Source: Mytilus galloprovincialis | Lineage: Eukaryota; Mollusca; Bivalvia; Mytilida; Mytilidae | Direction of reading: 5' to 3' | NCBI RefSeq assembly: GCF_965363235.1 | Contig: NC_134839.1 | Location: forward strand, 77,773,410 to 77,837,409 | Length of the DNA: 64,000 bases | Shown here: positions 1 to 13,500 of the stretch, piece after piece | How the letters are laid out: every line of letters begins with the position of its first letter | Position numbering within the stretch: the stretch's first letter is position 1 | Translations under genes and position numbers: made by a program | The notes under the pieces: generated by a model | Seen by the model: the letters and a program-made list of their open reading frames with translations, nothing else | What the model was told of the DNA's origin: nothing | Database searches by the model: none

Positions 1-2290
1 CTCTTAATCATTCGTTAGTTTAGAAAATACGTAAAGGAAATAATATATTGCTATCAAATGCAGACGCATACAACATAAAAGCATTTCCACATCTCTCTTC
101 TTATTACTGCAGTATAAGATTGACATAGTCCAATGAGTAAACGAGTAAGCATGTTTAAAAGAATTTCAAAAGAAACTTCCGAAGATTTGAATCTGAAACC
201 AAATCTTTGAGTAGACAGAGACAAACAAACAGTAATTAAGAAGATCAGAACACAAAAACTATCAATGGAATTATACAAACCTTTCGAATATTGGCAGAAC
301 AGAGAGAGCAGTAAATGTAATTGTTTAAACACACAAATAAATTTTAACATCAAGATATAATCGTGTTCTATAGAATATAAACCTATATCCATATCGAATA
401 ACATAATAAATAAACAGATGCGCCAAGGGCATGTGACACGCCAGTCACATTTTCAATAAAGTTCAACCAGAGGGCGCAACTTTTTACGACCGTAGAGGTC
501 GAACCCTGGACGGTTGAGACAAGTATGGACACATTCAAGCTAGATACAGCTCTGAATTTGGATTGTGATTAAATAGTTGACACAGCATAGGTTTCTGACA
601 CAGAATGAATGTGGTCTAATGAACTTAATTTTTTTTGCTTTTGAGCAATACACTATGCTGTTGAATATTGTCCTCTCAAAAATTGAAGAAATTTTCTTTT
701 TTAAAATCCAATTTTTTTCACCTCCGCCTTCCCCTTATTCCAAAAATGATCTCTAATGGAGTTTGCAACACTAACTACTCATTTAAATACATCATAAAAT
801 ATTAAAATACAAAATGTCATACAGTCATGGTTAAAATTAATATCAATTAATAGCAACTTCTAAAAACTAAATGGGGAATGTGTCCAAAGGGACACAGATG
901 ATGCCCCGCTAGCATATAACGTTATAAAGGGACGTAACTCAAGAACTGTAAATGTGAAGGTGCCAAACATGGAACTTAAACTGCGTTTAGAGGTAATAAG
1001 CATTATATACACATTTCATTGAATTTAGTTCAGACAAACTTAAAGTTAAGAAAACAGAAACTAAAAAAATCTTCAATTTTTCCACTTGAAGAGGGGCATA
1101 ACCCTAGAATGATAATCAGAGTGCTTGTAATCACTGAATGGTAAAAATTGCTTTAATTTATCAGTTGGTAGTAAAGTGAATATTGATTTAAGTTGATTCA
1201 ACTACTATTCTGGACAAAGAAAGATAACTCCAATTTCAAAAGAAGATTTCACAAAGTATTGGTTTTAGGTAATTCAACAACCATACTGGACAAAGAAAGA
1301 TAACTCCAATTTATTGTCTTGAAACTACAAAAATGCTTGTTTTTGCCCTTTATTCCTAGCCTGCTTGCCCTATAACCCACAACATATATCCCAACCTTCT
1401 ACTTATGGTATTCAACATAGTGGTACAATTTCAGAACAATTGAAATACTTATACACAACTTTTTGTCCTGACACTAGATCAATGCTTGTTTTGGGTCCCT
1501 TTGGGCCCCTAATTCCTAAACCTTAAGGATCATAACCCCATAATCAATCCCAAGCGTCTATTTGTGGTTATAAACATTGTGTTAAAATTTTATTTATTTC
1601 TATTTTCTTATACTTAAGTTATTATCCGGAAATCATCCGTCTTCGAGGACGACGAGGACGACGTGATACCAATATACGACCGCAAATTTATTGCGGTCGT
1701 ATAAAAACTTCTCTATTTTAAATCAGAAATTTATAAAAAAAAAACCTAAAGGGAGTTTATCTTAATAGTTATAAAACAGTAAACAAAGTTTAACAAAAGT
1801 TGTCTGAGCACCTTAAGGATATTGTCCAAAAACTTGAAAATCACCCCTTTTTTATGAATAAAATCTTATAACTAGGAAATGTAAAACTTAAATTTATAAA
1901 AATCAAAAGCGAGCATACAACAATAGATTTAAACAATTTATCAAAATTTCTGTGAAATTGTTTTTGTGTTATTGTCCGAAAACTGGAAAATCCCCCCTTT
2001 TTTAAAGAATAAAACCCCAAAACTCGGAAACGGTAAATCCGAAATTTATATAAAACAAATGGGAGCTCACGCCAATAGATAAAAACAATTCACCAAAGTT
2101 TCATGCATATTGGTTTAAGCGTTATTGAGTTAGATTTTTCACCTCTCTTTGTACTATTGTGCTTGTTCGTTGACGTGAGTTTTTTATTGGTCGAGAAAGC
2201 CTTGAGAGAACCATTGACATATTTTTAAAATAAACAAAACGTAGGAAAACTGACGATTCTCGTCAATTAAAATTGGATTCGAGAGTACCT
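1..2290. other. Noncoding, repeat-rich left flank
   Basis: No exon recognised. It holds a partial copy of the GGGGAATGTGTC repeat family (about 870-930), a dispersed repeat at about 1190-1705 with short internal duplications, ending in a hairpin, and two diverged tandem copies of a unit of roughly 160 bp at about 1810-2110. Small ORFs here are AT-rich and look random. Confidence 0.5.
1675..1703. repeat. Perfect 12-bp hairpin ending a dispersed repeat
   Basis: ATACGACCGCAA, loop ATTTA, TTGCGGTCGTAT. It follows GACGACGAGGACGACG. A related GACGAC..GGTCGTATAAAA end lies at about 31425-31500, so this is the terminus of a repeat family. Confidence 0.6.
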
Positions 2291-2295
2291 TCCAA

Positions 2296-2384
2296 GTGCA
2301 GGATTCGAACCACACAAGCGCAGTATTGACAGGCTAGTGGTACCATTATTCAAGTAAGGTGATAACTCGGCCACCAAGGCCCCG
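2296..2384 (-). mobile_element. tRNA-derived SINE head
   Basis: On the minus strand it reads GGCCTTGGTGGCCGAG with an A-box, and later a B-box GGTTCGAATCC (2301-2311). The 3' end does not pair with the 5' end to make an acceptor stem, so it is a SINE remnant, not a tRNA gene. Confidence 0.55.
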
Positions 2385-2821
2385 TTTGCAGAAAGAGCTG
2401 CGCACGGTACTTGATAACACAGAGACAATCTATTTATCATAATTAATCTTTTGATATTTTGTTATTTCATGCCTTGATTTCTGCTTATAATAATTCTTTC
2501 TGCTCATTGTTAATTTCAAATGATGCTGAAACTTTATTGCACTTATAAATTATAATAACATTAACGGTACCAATTTTTCTGCACCAGATGCGCATTTCGA
2601 CAAATAATGTCTCTTCAGTGATGCTCGTGGCCAAAATATGTAAAATCCAAAGCTTATATTTATAAAAGATGTAGAGCTATAATCCAAAAGTTCCAAAGAG
2701 TATAACCTATGGGCTTATGCATGTGACAATTTAAAATTCAATCTTTAGTATTATTAAAAAGTAATCAATCAGTTTGAATATATGTCTTAAATAGTATTTA
2801 CAAAATACATGTGATACTTAC

Positions 2822-2918
2822 TATCCTATTTGGAAATTTTGAGAAATCTTTTATGCAAATTTGTTTTATGATATCAACATCACAGATAGTCAATGAAGCC
2901 AAATTTCCAGCATAGTTC
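2822..2918 (-). CDS. P450 copy B exon 4
   Basis: 97 nt encoding NYAGNLASLTICDVDIIKQI then KDFSKFPNRI, with donor ATA/GTAAGT. The last codons differ from copy A (RI versus RL) but the donor sits at the same place. Confidence 0.8.
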
Positions 2919-5401
2919 CTGCAATATAAGGATGGAGGGTATGACATTTAAATATGACTAGAACACACCCGCGAAATCGCGGAAAAATTGATAGTAAATA
3001 GTAATATATATATGTTGTGTACAAGATGTAAGTTTGTACAAATTATAATTTGTACAGGGTTTTTGTACAAGTTATAAGTTTTTTGACACCTACCTTCTTG
3101 CAACAGGTTATACAGGTGTACCTTATAAAAGGTACCAGTGTAATGTTTTAAATTCAAAATATTATACTTCAACCTAACATTGAGTGCTATTCTCCTTGTC
3201 TTCAAACTGGAAATGAGGATACCTGAATGGTTTAAATTGTAATTATTTTTTTTCCTTATACCATATTCATCTCCAAATCTCAAATCTTTGTGTGGTCTTA
3301 TAATGTTTCTGTATCAATGCTAAGTATTAGTTTGTATCATGAAGTTGTGAAAATATGACAGAAATATGCGAAGCAAAAGACTCTGTACTTGCATCATCCA
3401 TTTGTGTTCAGCAGGTCATAAAACACTAATAACTTGTACAAAAAATCTGTACAAATTATAATTTGTACAACATTACAACTTGTACACAACATATAAATCA
3501 CTCGCCACGAATAGTAAAGAGCTCCCTCCCCCAGTAAACCATCGGAATTAATAATAAACTATAACAAATACAATTTATTCATAGTAAATGTATGTAAGCT
3601 AGTATACAGAAATATATGATCATATATCCGTGGATAGTAAACTATTGGAATTGATAGTAAATAGCAAATATTATTTATTTTCGTTTTCCTCCCAAATTAC
3701 CCAAACTGAAACACTTTAAGCAAGAATGATAAATAATAGAACTCAAAATGATAGCAGAAAGCAAATGTCTACACTTTTTTCATAGTCTTTGTATGTTCAA
3801 AGTACAGAAAAACACAAACCGGAAGTCTCATCTGACTTAAAGTTTTGTCCAATGACGGGAAAATATCCGGACGCAATTTTTTTCGTTTTTCTCCCAAAAT
3901 AATCCAAACTGAATGATCATACGAACGGATGACAAATGCAACTATACATGTTACCTCTAGGACACAGAGGCATGATGATTAATTTATTGTGGAAGGAGGA
4001 GAAGCGACACACAAAATGAGGTCTTCTTTGTTTAATATATAGTATAGATATGAAAAAAAAATTGAGTTTTAGGAAAACGATTTATCCAAGTCTAACATGT
4101 AATAAACATTTACCAATAGATCATGACAAATACTGTCTTTCCTTCAATTGGCGAAAAATCATATAAAATATTTATTTGCTACTACATTGTCTGAAAAACA
4201 AACCCCGCACCGTTCTTGTGTCAACATATATTTGATCCCCCCAACAGATGTTCCACTGAAACTTTGTTATAAACAATGTCACAATGCCTGTTCCTGTTGG
4301 AACACATATTCTATACCATTTATTCTGTGAGGAACATTTACTGTAATATTTATTCCTATGGAAATAATATTCCAGAATACTTTTTCCTTTTGGAACTTAT
4401 ATTATGAAGGAACTTATATTTCGTGACACTTCAAGACTTTACTATCTTTGAGACGTAACTCGACTTTATTTGAACAAAAATGGTAGTTTTATGGAAATAT
4501 TTGACAAAAAACGCTTGTTAATGCTATGAAAATGACTTTAAAGGTATCTGGTCCACTTTTGTGCTTGGTATTCACATGATAAGTGTTTCAGACTTACAAA
4601 CTAATTCACATTTGAATATTGATTAATATATAAAACGAAATGTGGCAAATTTAATAGAAATCTTTGTTTACCATTCTTTTCCTTCTAAAGGAATCGTTTT
4701 TCTAAGTCAGCATATATCTTTATTTATTGAAATATGTATGTTAAACATACCCGAAGATCTTTCCGTGTTTCTGCAAATTGTCCAGGTCTGTTTGAAGCAC
4801 ACCCTAAAACGAACACAATCCGCTTTATCTATATCAAGCTCAACAAAAATACTATATTTTTTCATATCCAGCAAAAAAATATTATAGCACCTTCCAGTAG
4901 TACACCGACATTTAACACAATTTAGTTTTTTTTTAACCTAAAATGTCAAGATTAATAAGTTAAAAAATAAAACACTTTCTAACTCTTGACAACTATCAAC
5001 GGTCGTCTTGATTTTCATTTTTCATTTGACATGTTCGAATACATCTGTAGAATTTTTTTTTGTAATCAATAAAATTAAGAATGGAAATGGGGAATGTGAT
5101 AAAGAGACAACAACCCGACCAAATAGCATATAACGGTCGAAGGCCATCAATGGGTTTTTAATGCAGCGAGAAACTCACGCTACCGGAGACGTGTATCAGC
5201 TGGCCCCTAAACAAAAATGTACACTAGTTCAGTGATAATGGTCGTCACACTAAACTCGAAATATACACAAGAAACTAAAATTAAAAACGATACAAGACTA
5301 ACAAAGGCCATACGCTTCTGACTTGGGACAGGCGCAAAACTGCTTCAGGGTTAAACATGATTTTTTAGATCTCAACCCTCCCGCTATACCTCTAGCCAAT
5401 G

Positions 5402-5451
<50 letters not shown>

Positions 5452-8400
5452 CAATACGTACAGTAAAACTCAGTTCAAAAGAAGTCTGATTCCGATCTAA
5501 GAATAGGTAACAAAAAGGAAACTTAAACAAAATGACAATGACACATAAATTAATAAAGGACTACAAGCATTTAATGACATGCCAGCTCAAGACCCTAATT
5601 AAACTAATTGAAAAATTATGTCTTCAAGACGATAATATTATGATAATCATGATATTGTGATATAAATAATAAACCCAAAATGATACACTGAACCGCACTT
5701 TTTAACGATGTGTTAGTTCACAAAGTAACAATTCACAGGAAGATATGTTACATAACCCAGACAAATTATTCCAACCCTGATCTGATCTGGCCTTGTTTTT
5801 AATCCTAAATGCTGCAATCTGCCAATACCAATTTTCATGTATTTGCTATAATGAAGATGGTATTCGAAACCAGGACCTGCGGCAGTAGACGGAGACATGT
5901 TACCCCGAGACCCCTGAAGGGGTTGTACATTGAAAAAGGACAGGCACAATCATGTCCAAAGGGAAAGAGACACTTTTAAAATAGTACAAAGTTCTTATAA
6001 TTTGCATTACAAGATTTTGATGCTAGATTTTTAATACCTTCCGTTTAATAGATTCATAATATGTACGGGCCCGGACAAGTTAGAGCTATATATATATGTA
6101 TAAAAATACAAGTCTGAATTAATAACAACGTTCAAACCTATGATTGCGTTGGATAAAAACCGCAATTTTTATACGTGTGCATGTAACACATTTCGTTTTA
6201 GAAGGGTCTAAATACAGCACAAACAACATTTTCCAAAAGACCAAAAGAGTGAAAAAGCACATTTTAACAAAACGCATTTGACTAAAAGGTCGAACAACTG
6301 ATGTTCCTAAACCCTGCTGACTGCCATTGGCGATTGTCAAATAAATTGACAACAAGGTGTAACAAAATGGATCTCTTTATTAACTTAATACCAAGTAGAA
6401 AACAATAAACTTGCGGCAAAGATGGTAAACCACAACATGAGGTGGTAAATGTTTTACAACATATCCGGATTTCGACAATTAATGTCTCTTCATTGATCTT
6501 AGTAATCGAAAAGTATTTGGAAGGCAGGGCATTTAATTTACCTCAATTTAGGATAGACTTTTGAATTTTGAAGAGTCAAAATAGGATAAACAGATTATGT
6601 TAACCGGAGGGAATGTATTATACAAGCCCAAACGAAATTAATAGTATCGAATTCATAACAGTGTGGCTATGGACATTGATTGGCGCACTTTAATATCCCA
6701 TTGACTGGGACAGATTAGGTGAACGTTCGTCTATAACGCCCATTGCTCACGACGTCCTTAATATAAACATTTAAACCGTGGGGTCACCAAAGGTTCTCAA
6801 CGCCTATATAAAATAATTCGAAATACTAATCAGGAATTTGTGTTTTGATTTATATTGATTAATTAAACGTCCTTTACTTGTGTTTTTGTTATGTTTCGAC
6901 AATCAATTTTCATAATAAGATATCGCAAAGCCATGTTCTTTCAGAAAAAAGAATGACTTACTGAATGCATGTATTGATTGATTATCTTTTTCGGATTTAA
7001 CAATTGCGATTGTCGAGTTATGTAATCTTTTAACTTTTATCTGGTCTAATTTTATTTTAGAACGAATGCATAATCCACTTTCAAAAGTTGTGCAAATACG
7101 AAACATAAAGACAAAATATACTTCTGCCCTGTCTTTTTCGTACTTGAAAGTTATTGGATAGTAAGAAAGCTATTTGGATTAAACCTTGTGAAATTTGCAT
7201 GCATTTACGTTATTGTATTGGCAAAATGTATCATTTGGTGTATATAGGAAACTTAAACCGTTCTGCTATACTGCTACTATACTTGTGAAAAACACTTGGC
7301 AACAGAAACGCATTCATCTTATCTATATGATAAAAAATCGCCCCAATTTACATAGAAATGGACGTCTTCGTGCATTTGTGATCGCAAATAAAATATGTTC
7401 CGGACCTTATGAGTATTTGGACCATATGTGTATGGTTGGACCATATTAGTATACCCTTGTGGTCATGATATATGCGTATGGTCCAAATACTCATATGGTC
7501 CGGAACACATACATGATATTCTGTGCGTTGTCGGTCGTCTATTAATTTTTTTCTTTTGTTGATGGATTTGACGTCTTTCTGTGAGTGATTATTTGTTCAT
7601 GACTTAAAACTTACTTGCAAATAATTTAAAAACAAGACTTGATTTATAAAAATGTCCAAACAAACCATGATTTTTTTTTAAACATACATCACATCCATTG
7701 CAAAAGGCTAAAGTTCGCCAGGTCTTTAATTTCAACTAAGTGAGATGACTAAATTAATGTTGCGGACCATTTTCCAATTTCCATGCGGTATCCCTATTTT
7801 TTTTCTCGCTCATCTTTTATGTTTGTTTTTTTTTCATCCCAAGACCTCTTGGAGCTTTCATTCTATAAAGTGTGTATTTTGCTAATGGTCGAAGGCCATA
7901 CGGGGACCTATAGCTTGATAACGCCTATTGGTCCCTGGAAAGAATGTGTCTGATTCCCTATCACACTTCATATTCTTATTTTAACATGCAGTTATATCTA
8001 TGATAAGAATGAAAATTGAATTGTCATTGAGACAAAAACCCAACCAAAGAGCAAGAAAAAAAAGAAAAAAAAAGCCCAAGGCAACATGTAGATCTTTCGT
8101 ATCAAGGGAATTGCTATAAATATATTTATTTCAGGTTAATAGTATTAGGCCATACTCAAGTTATAAAATAGATCTTGTCGTCAACTTTTGCAACCAGCTT
8201 CTATGTTTCTATAATGCACTGTTCATCTTTTTTGGGCTTCGACTTTTCCATTGGACAGACAATTTTGTTTTCGACTGTTTTAAAAAGATGCATTTTTTTA
8301 CAAAATCATACAAGTAAGGAGTCTCTGGCCTTTGTTAGTGTTGTATGTTAATTAATGTTTGTTTATTTATTTGTTTAGGAAATAAGTATGACGTACATTT

Positions 8401-10489
8401 TCACTGAACTAGGACACTTTTTATAATAGTTTTTCGATATCGCTCGGGCAAAAATAATCACGAATATAATGCCTACCCATGTTAAAACTACAATAAAGTA
8501 TAGTTTGCATCAATTATTTCTTGAACCTACCATTTTTTTTGTCTGTGTTGGATTTGTGTGGCATTGAAAAAAACGGGTATAAACTACACAGTGCAGCTTC
8601 CAACAAGAATACAAGATTTATTGATTTTCAAAATGCGACCAAAATTAAAAATTTGCTCGCAGCGGAAAAAATTCAACAGTTTGATTTTCATTGAAATAAA
8701 ATAATTGTTATGATTTACACACCGTTACTTTTTCCAATATAAATAATCGAACTATTTTGTTTGTTGTTTCCTTTATAAATTTACATCATTTTTAAAAAGA
8801 CCACGCGTCTTCGATATTTAGAAGGCTATAAAAGCGATGTTCATTATCTTTCTTCTGCTGTGAGTTTAATTTAGTTATTTTGTGTCATAATTGCCATCTC
8901 GTATGTTTTAAATTTGAATAAAGAAGATTCAGGTTGTCTTATACGTCAATGATACACACAAAAAAAAAAAACGATAACAAATAAAATAAGGTGCAACATT
9001 CATTCTCCATGAAAAGAATACATCACATGGATGTAATTTTTGTAAGAAAAATACCAATTTCGTGAGAAGTTGTGTGTTGGACTTGAAGAGCCAAGGCAAA
9101 CTGACAAATATCTGAATGAACGAATCGATTTATGGTATATATAAAAAAACAAAGCCCACATGGTTAGCATTGAATAAATAGAAGGCCACTCTTAAATGAT
9201 CACAACGTAGAAGTTTTTGTTCTCTTAATCAATAAGATATTTTCTGAAATAACGCGGGTCCCTATTAACTTAAAAGTTTTTTTGTTTTTTTTACCATAAA
9301 TAAACTTTTTTTTTTTATTATTATTTATTGATATCAGCTCTGGACATTAATATTCTTAAAAGTGAAACTGTTGTAAGTGATGGTATAACAATTATTTAAA
9401 ATAAATTCCTTAAATGATATGTGAAAAGAAAGTTTTATTTTATGTATCAAAATGTGTAACAAATGATTATTTAAATCCCCACTTGAAGGCCTCCGATAGA
9501 CTGAGTGAGCATAAAATCATCGCCCACGACAAACAAGTTAAAGGTAAACTTTTCAGTACAATTACTAATAAACGTTTTACTGTCGACCACACTGTTATGA
9601 ATTTCGTTCTATAAACAAGTCTAAATTAAAAACAACGTTCAAACCTATTCTTGCGTTGGATAAAAACCGCAAGTTGTATACGTGTACATGTAACAAATTT
9701 CGTTGTGGAAGGGTCTAAATACAGCAAAAACAACATTTTCCAAAAGACCAAAGAGTGAAAAATATATTTTAACAAAACGCATATAAATATAGCTATTAAT
9801 TGTCTGGACTTATACATATTGTGAATCAATTTAACGAAAGGTATTAAAAATCTAGCATCCAAATCTTTTAATGTCAAGAATAAAAACATTGTATCATTTT
9901 AAAATGTCTCTTTCCCTTTGGACATGATTGTGTCTGTCCCTTTTCAATGTAAAACCGCTATATAGACAAATTTCCTAAACATGCATGTGTTTATAGTTCA
10001 CACCTCAGATATCGTTGGTTATTTTTGTCAGATTGGTTGCTGGCTTTTTTACCTTCATCCAGCATCTCTGTGTGTAATCTATCAATACATAACTTTTATA
10101 TCAATTTAAAAATCTTAAAATTGAACCAACAAAACATAATGGTGAACACCTTTAAACCAAAACAGTTTAAGACAAGGTATTCAGTATTACATATGAAATC
10201 AAAGCAATCCTGTTAGAATTTGAATAAAACGAATATAATTATTGAAACATTAAGTCTGACCTTTTTTACAAATTCCATAATATTTCCTAAGAATAAAGTT
10301 GGCCTAGGCCCAGGAATACCAAGTCTCCAGAAAGTTGTTTGGCAGTATAAAGAGTACCTATAATAAAATTAATATATTAAGCAATATATCTTTTAAAAAC
10401 AGATATCTGAACAGGGGCCAGCTGATGGACGCCTCCGGGTGCGGGATTTTCTCGCTACATTGAAGAATTGTTGGTGACCTTCTGCTGTT

Positions 10490-10522
<33 letters not shown>

Positions 10523-13500
10523 CTATGGTCGGGTTGTTGTCTCTTTGGCATATTCCCCATTTCCATTCTCAATTTTATCTCAATATCAACATCTGTTTTC
10601 TTCCAAACAATAGGTGACCTGTTTATTTCCATTAATTCATATATCAAATATTACAATAAGCCGAATTTTAATCATTATGGATTTAGTAGATACTTTGTTT
10701 GGCACTTGTTTTGGTTTTCCTAAGAGTTATCAAAGGTACCAGGATTATCATTTTATACGCCAGACGCACGTTTCGTCTACATAACGATGAGTGAAGCTCA
10801 GATCAAAATAGTTCTGAAGCCAAACAAGTTCAAGGTTGAAGCGCATGGAGGACCCAAAAATCCCAAAAGATGTGATAAATACGGCTAAGGTAATTTATTC
10901 CTGGGATAAAAAAAACCTTAGTTTTTTTTTAAAAATTCAAAGTTTTGTAACAGGAAATTTATAAAATGACCATATACTTGATATTTATGTCAACACAGAA
11001 GTGCTGACTACTGGGCTGGTGATACCATCTGAGACGAAACGTCCACAAGCAGTGGCATCGACCCAGTGGTGTAAGGAGTGACGCTCAGATCAAAATAGTT
11101 CTAAAGCCAAACAAGTACAAAGTTAAAGAGCTAAAAACTGTTTTTAAGAAAAGGGTTATTATACAAAGAATCTGGAACAAAAAGACCATTTCTTGTTTAA
11201 CCAATACAAAATACATATTATTTTCCGTTTAACTCTTTTTTAGCCTACGTGGCCCGAAGGGCCAGGTGAGCTTTTCTCATCACTTGGCGTCCGTCGTCCG
11301 TCGTCCTGCGTCCGTCGTCCGGTGTCCGTCGTTCGTCGTCCGTCGTCCTGCGTCCGTCGTCCGTCGTCCGTCGTCCTGCGTCCGTCGTCCGTCGTCCTGC
11401 GTCCGTCGTTAACTTTTACAAAAATCTTCTCCTCTGAAACTGCTGGGCCAAATTTAACCAAACATGGCCAAAATCATTATTAGGGTATCTAGTTTCAAAA
11501 TTGTGTCCGATGACCCGCCCAACCAACCAAGATGGCCGACATGGCTAAAAATAGAATATAGGGGTAAAATGCAGTTTTTGGCTTATCACTCAAAAAGCAA
11601 AGCATTTAGAGCAAATCTGACGTGGGGTAAAATTGTTTATCAGGTCAAGATCTATCTGCCCTGAAATTTTGAGATGAATCGGACAACCCGTTGATAGGTT
11701 GCTGCCCCTGAATCGGTAATTTTAAGGAAATTTTGCTGTTTTTGGTTATTATCTTGAATATTATTATAGATAGAGATAAACTGTAAACATCAAAAATGTT
11801 CAGCAAAGTAAGATCTACAAATTAGTCAACATGACCAAAATGGTCTGTTGACCCCTTTAGGAGTTATTGCCCTTTATAGTCAATTTTTAACCATTTTTCG
11901 TAAATATTAGTTATCTTTTACAAAAATCTTCTCCCCTAAAACTACTGGACCAAATTAAACCAAACTTGGCCATAATCTTTATTCAGGTATCTAGTTTCAA
12001 AATTGTGTCCGGTGACCCGGCCAACCAACCAAGATAGCCGAAATGGCTAAAAATAGAACATAGGGTTAAAATACAGTTTTTGGCTTATCACTCAAAAAAC
12101 AAAGCATTTAGAGCAAATCTGACATGTGGTAAACTTGTTTATCAGGTCAAGATCTATCTGCCCTGAAATTTTGAGATGAATCGGACAACCCATTGATAGG
12201 TTGCTGCCCCTGAATTGGTAATTTTAAGGAAATTTTGCTGTTTTTGGTTATTATCTTGAACATTATGATAGATAGAGATAAACTGTAAACAGCAAAAATG
12301 TTCAGCAAAGTAAGATCTACAAATAAGTCAACATGACCGAAATGGTCTATTGACCCCTTTAGGAGTTATTGCCCTTTATAGTCAATTTTTAACCATTTTT
12401 CGTAAATCTTAGTTATCTTTTACAAAAATCTTCTCCTCTGAAACTAATGGGCCAAATTAAACCAAACTTGACCACAATCATCATTCGGGTATCTAGTTTA
12501 AAAATTGTGCCCGGTGACCTGGCCAACCAACCAAGATGGCCGCCATGGCTAAAAATAGAACATAGGGGTAAAAAAGAGTGTTTTTAACGACCTCAACTGG
12601 CTATACAACCCTTGCACAATCAACTGAATTTTGCAGAAATCATTAATAGGATAGATTGGCCTTATATGATAATTTTTTATTACCTTTTTGGTTTTTTTTG
12701 GCAAAGGGGGAGCGGGGGGGGGGGGGGGGAGTTGCGCAACAACAAAACAACTTCACAACTTTCTCATTACTTTGCATTTCTCGTTAGATAAATTTTACAA
12801 AATTCTCCCCTGAAACAACTGTCAAATTTAAACAAACTTGATTTAAATCACTACTAAGATATCCAGGGACCACTGTGTATGATGACCCTGCCTGCCCACA
12901 TGGCTGAAATAAAACATAGGTTTCAAACGCACTTTTTAGTATTATATCTCTGAAACTAAACGACAGTACAACAGTTGCATTTATCATGCATCAATTGTAA
13001 ATAAAAATATCAGGTGAGCGACACAGGGTCCTTGGACCCTCTAGTTTTATAACCTTTCACTCTATTCCCGAGAATTTCACTATACGATCGACCTTAATTT
13101 TTCTTTGAAATCACAAGGCAGACTGCATGTCTTGGACCACGCACCGCCGATGTCAAGTAGCTTGATGATGATTTTTCTAATTTTCTTTTCAAGTTGTCGT
13201 TTCCATTCAAGCTTGCATACGGGATCTATTACATTTCAATCAAATTGTACTTTCCTTATGGTGTAATTCACCTAATCATAGTTCATCATATCCGGTTACA
13301 AGAAAGGGTCGAAAAAAAATCCCTCGAATTAGTGAGTAGTTAGAAGTTAACGATGCATTTTATTGCAGAAAATAAACATTTATGATTATATCTGTTTCAA
13401 AATATCATCGACTTTAATTCGGAATTAAATTTGTATAGAATAATCTGGAAAATTGTGGTTACATGGTTAAGAAAGCTTGTAAACAGGTGAGGAAAATAAT

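Noticed and set aside
2296..2384. tRNA gene
   Set aside because: A- and B-box are present but no acceptor stem pairs; it is a SINE head.
11240..11461. 73-codon ORF rich in DDGRRT
   Set aside because: It is the translated CGTCGTCC simple repeat inside a composite repeat.
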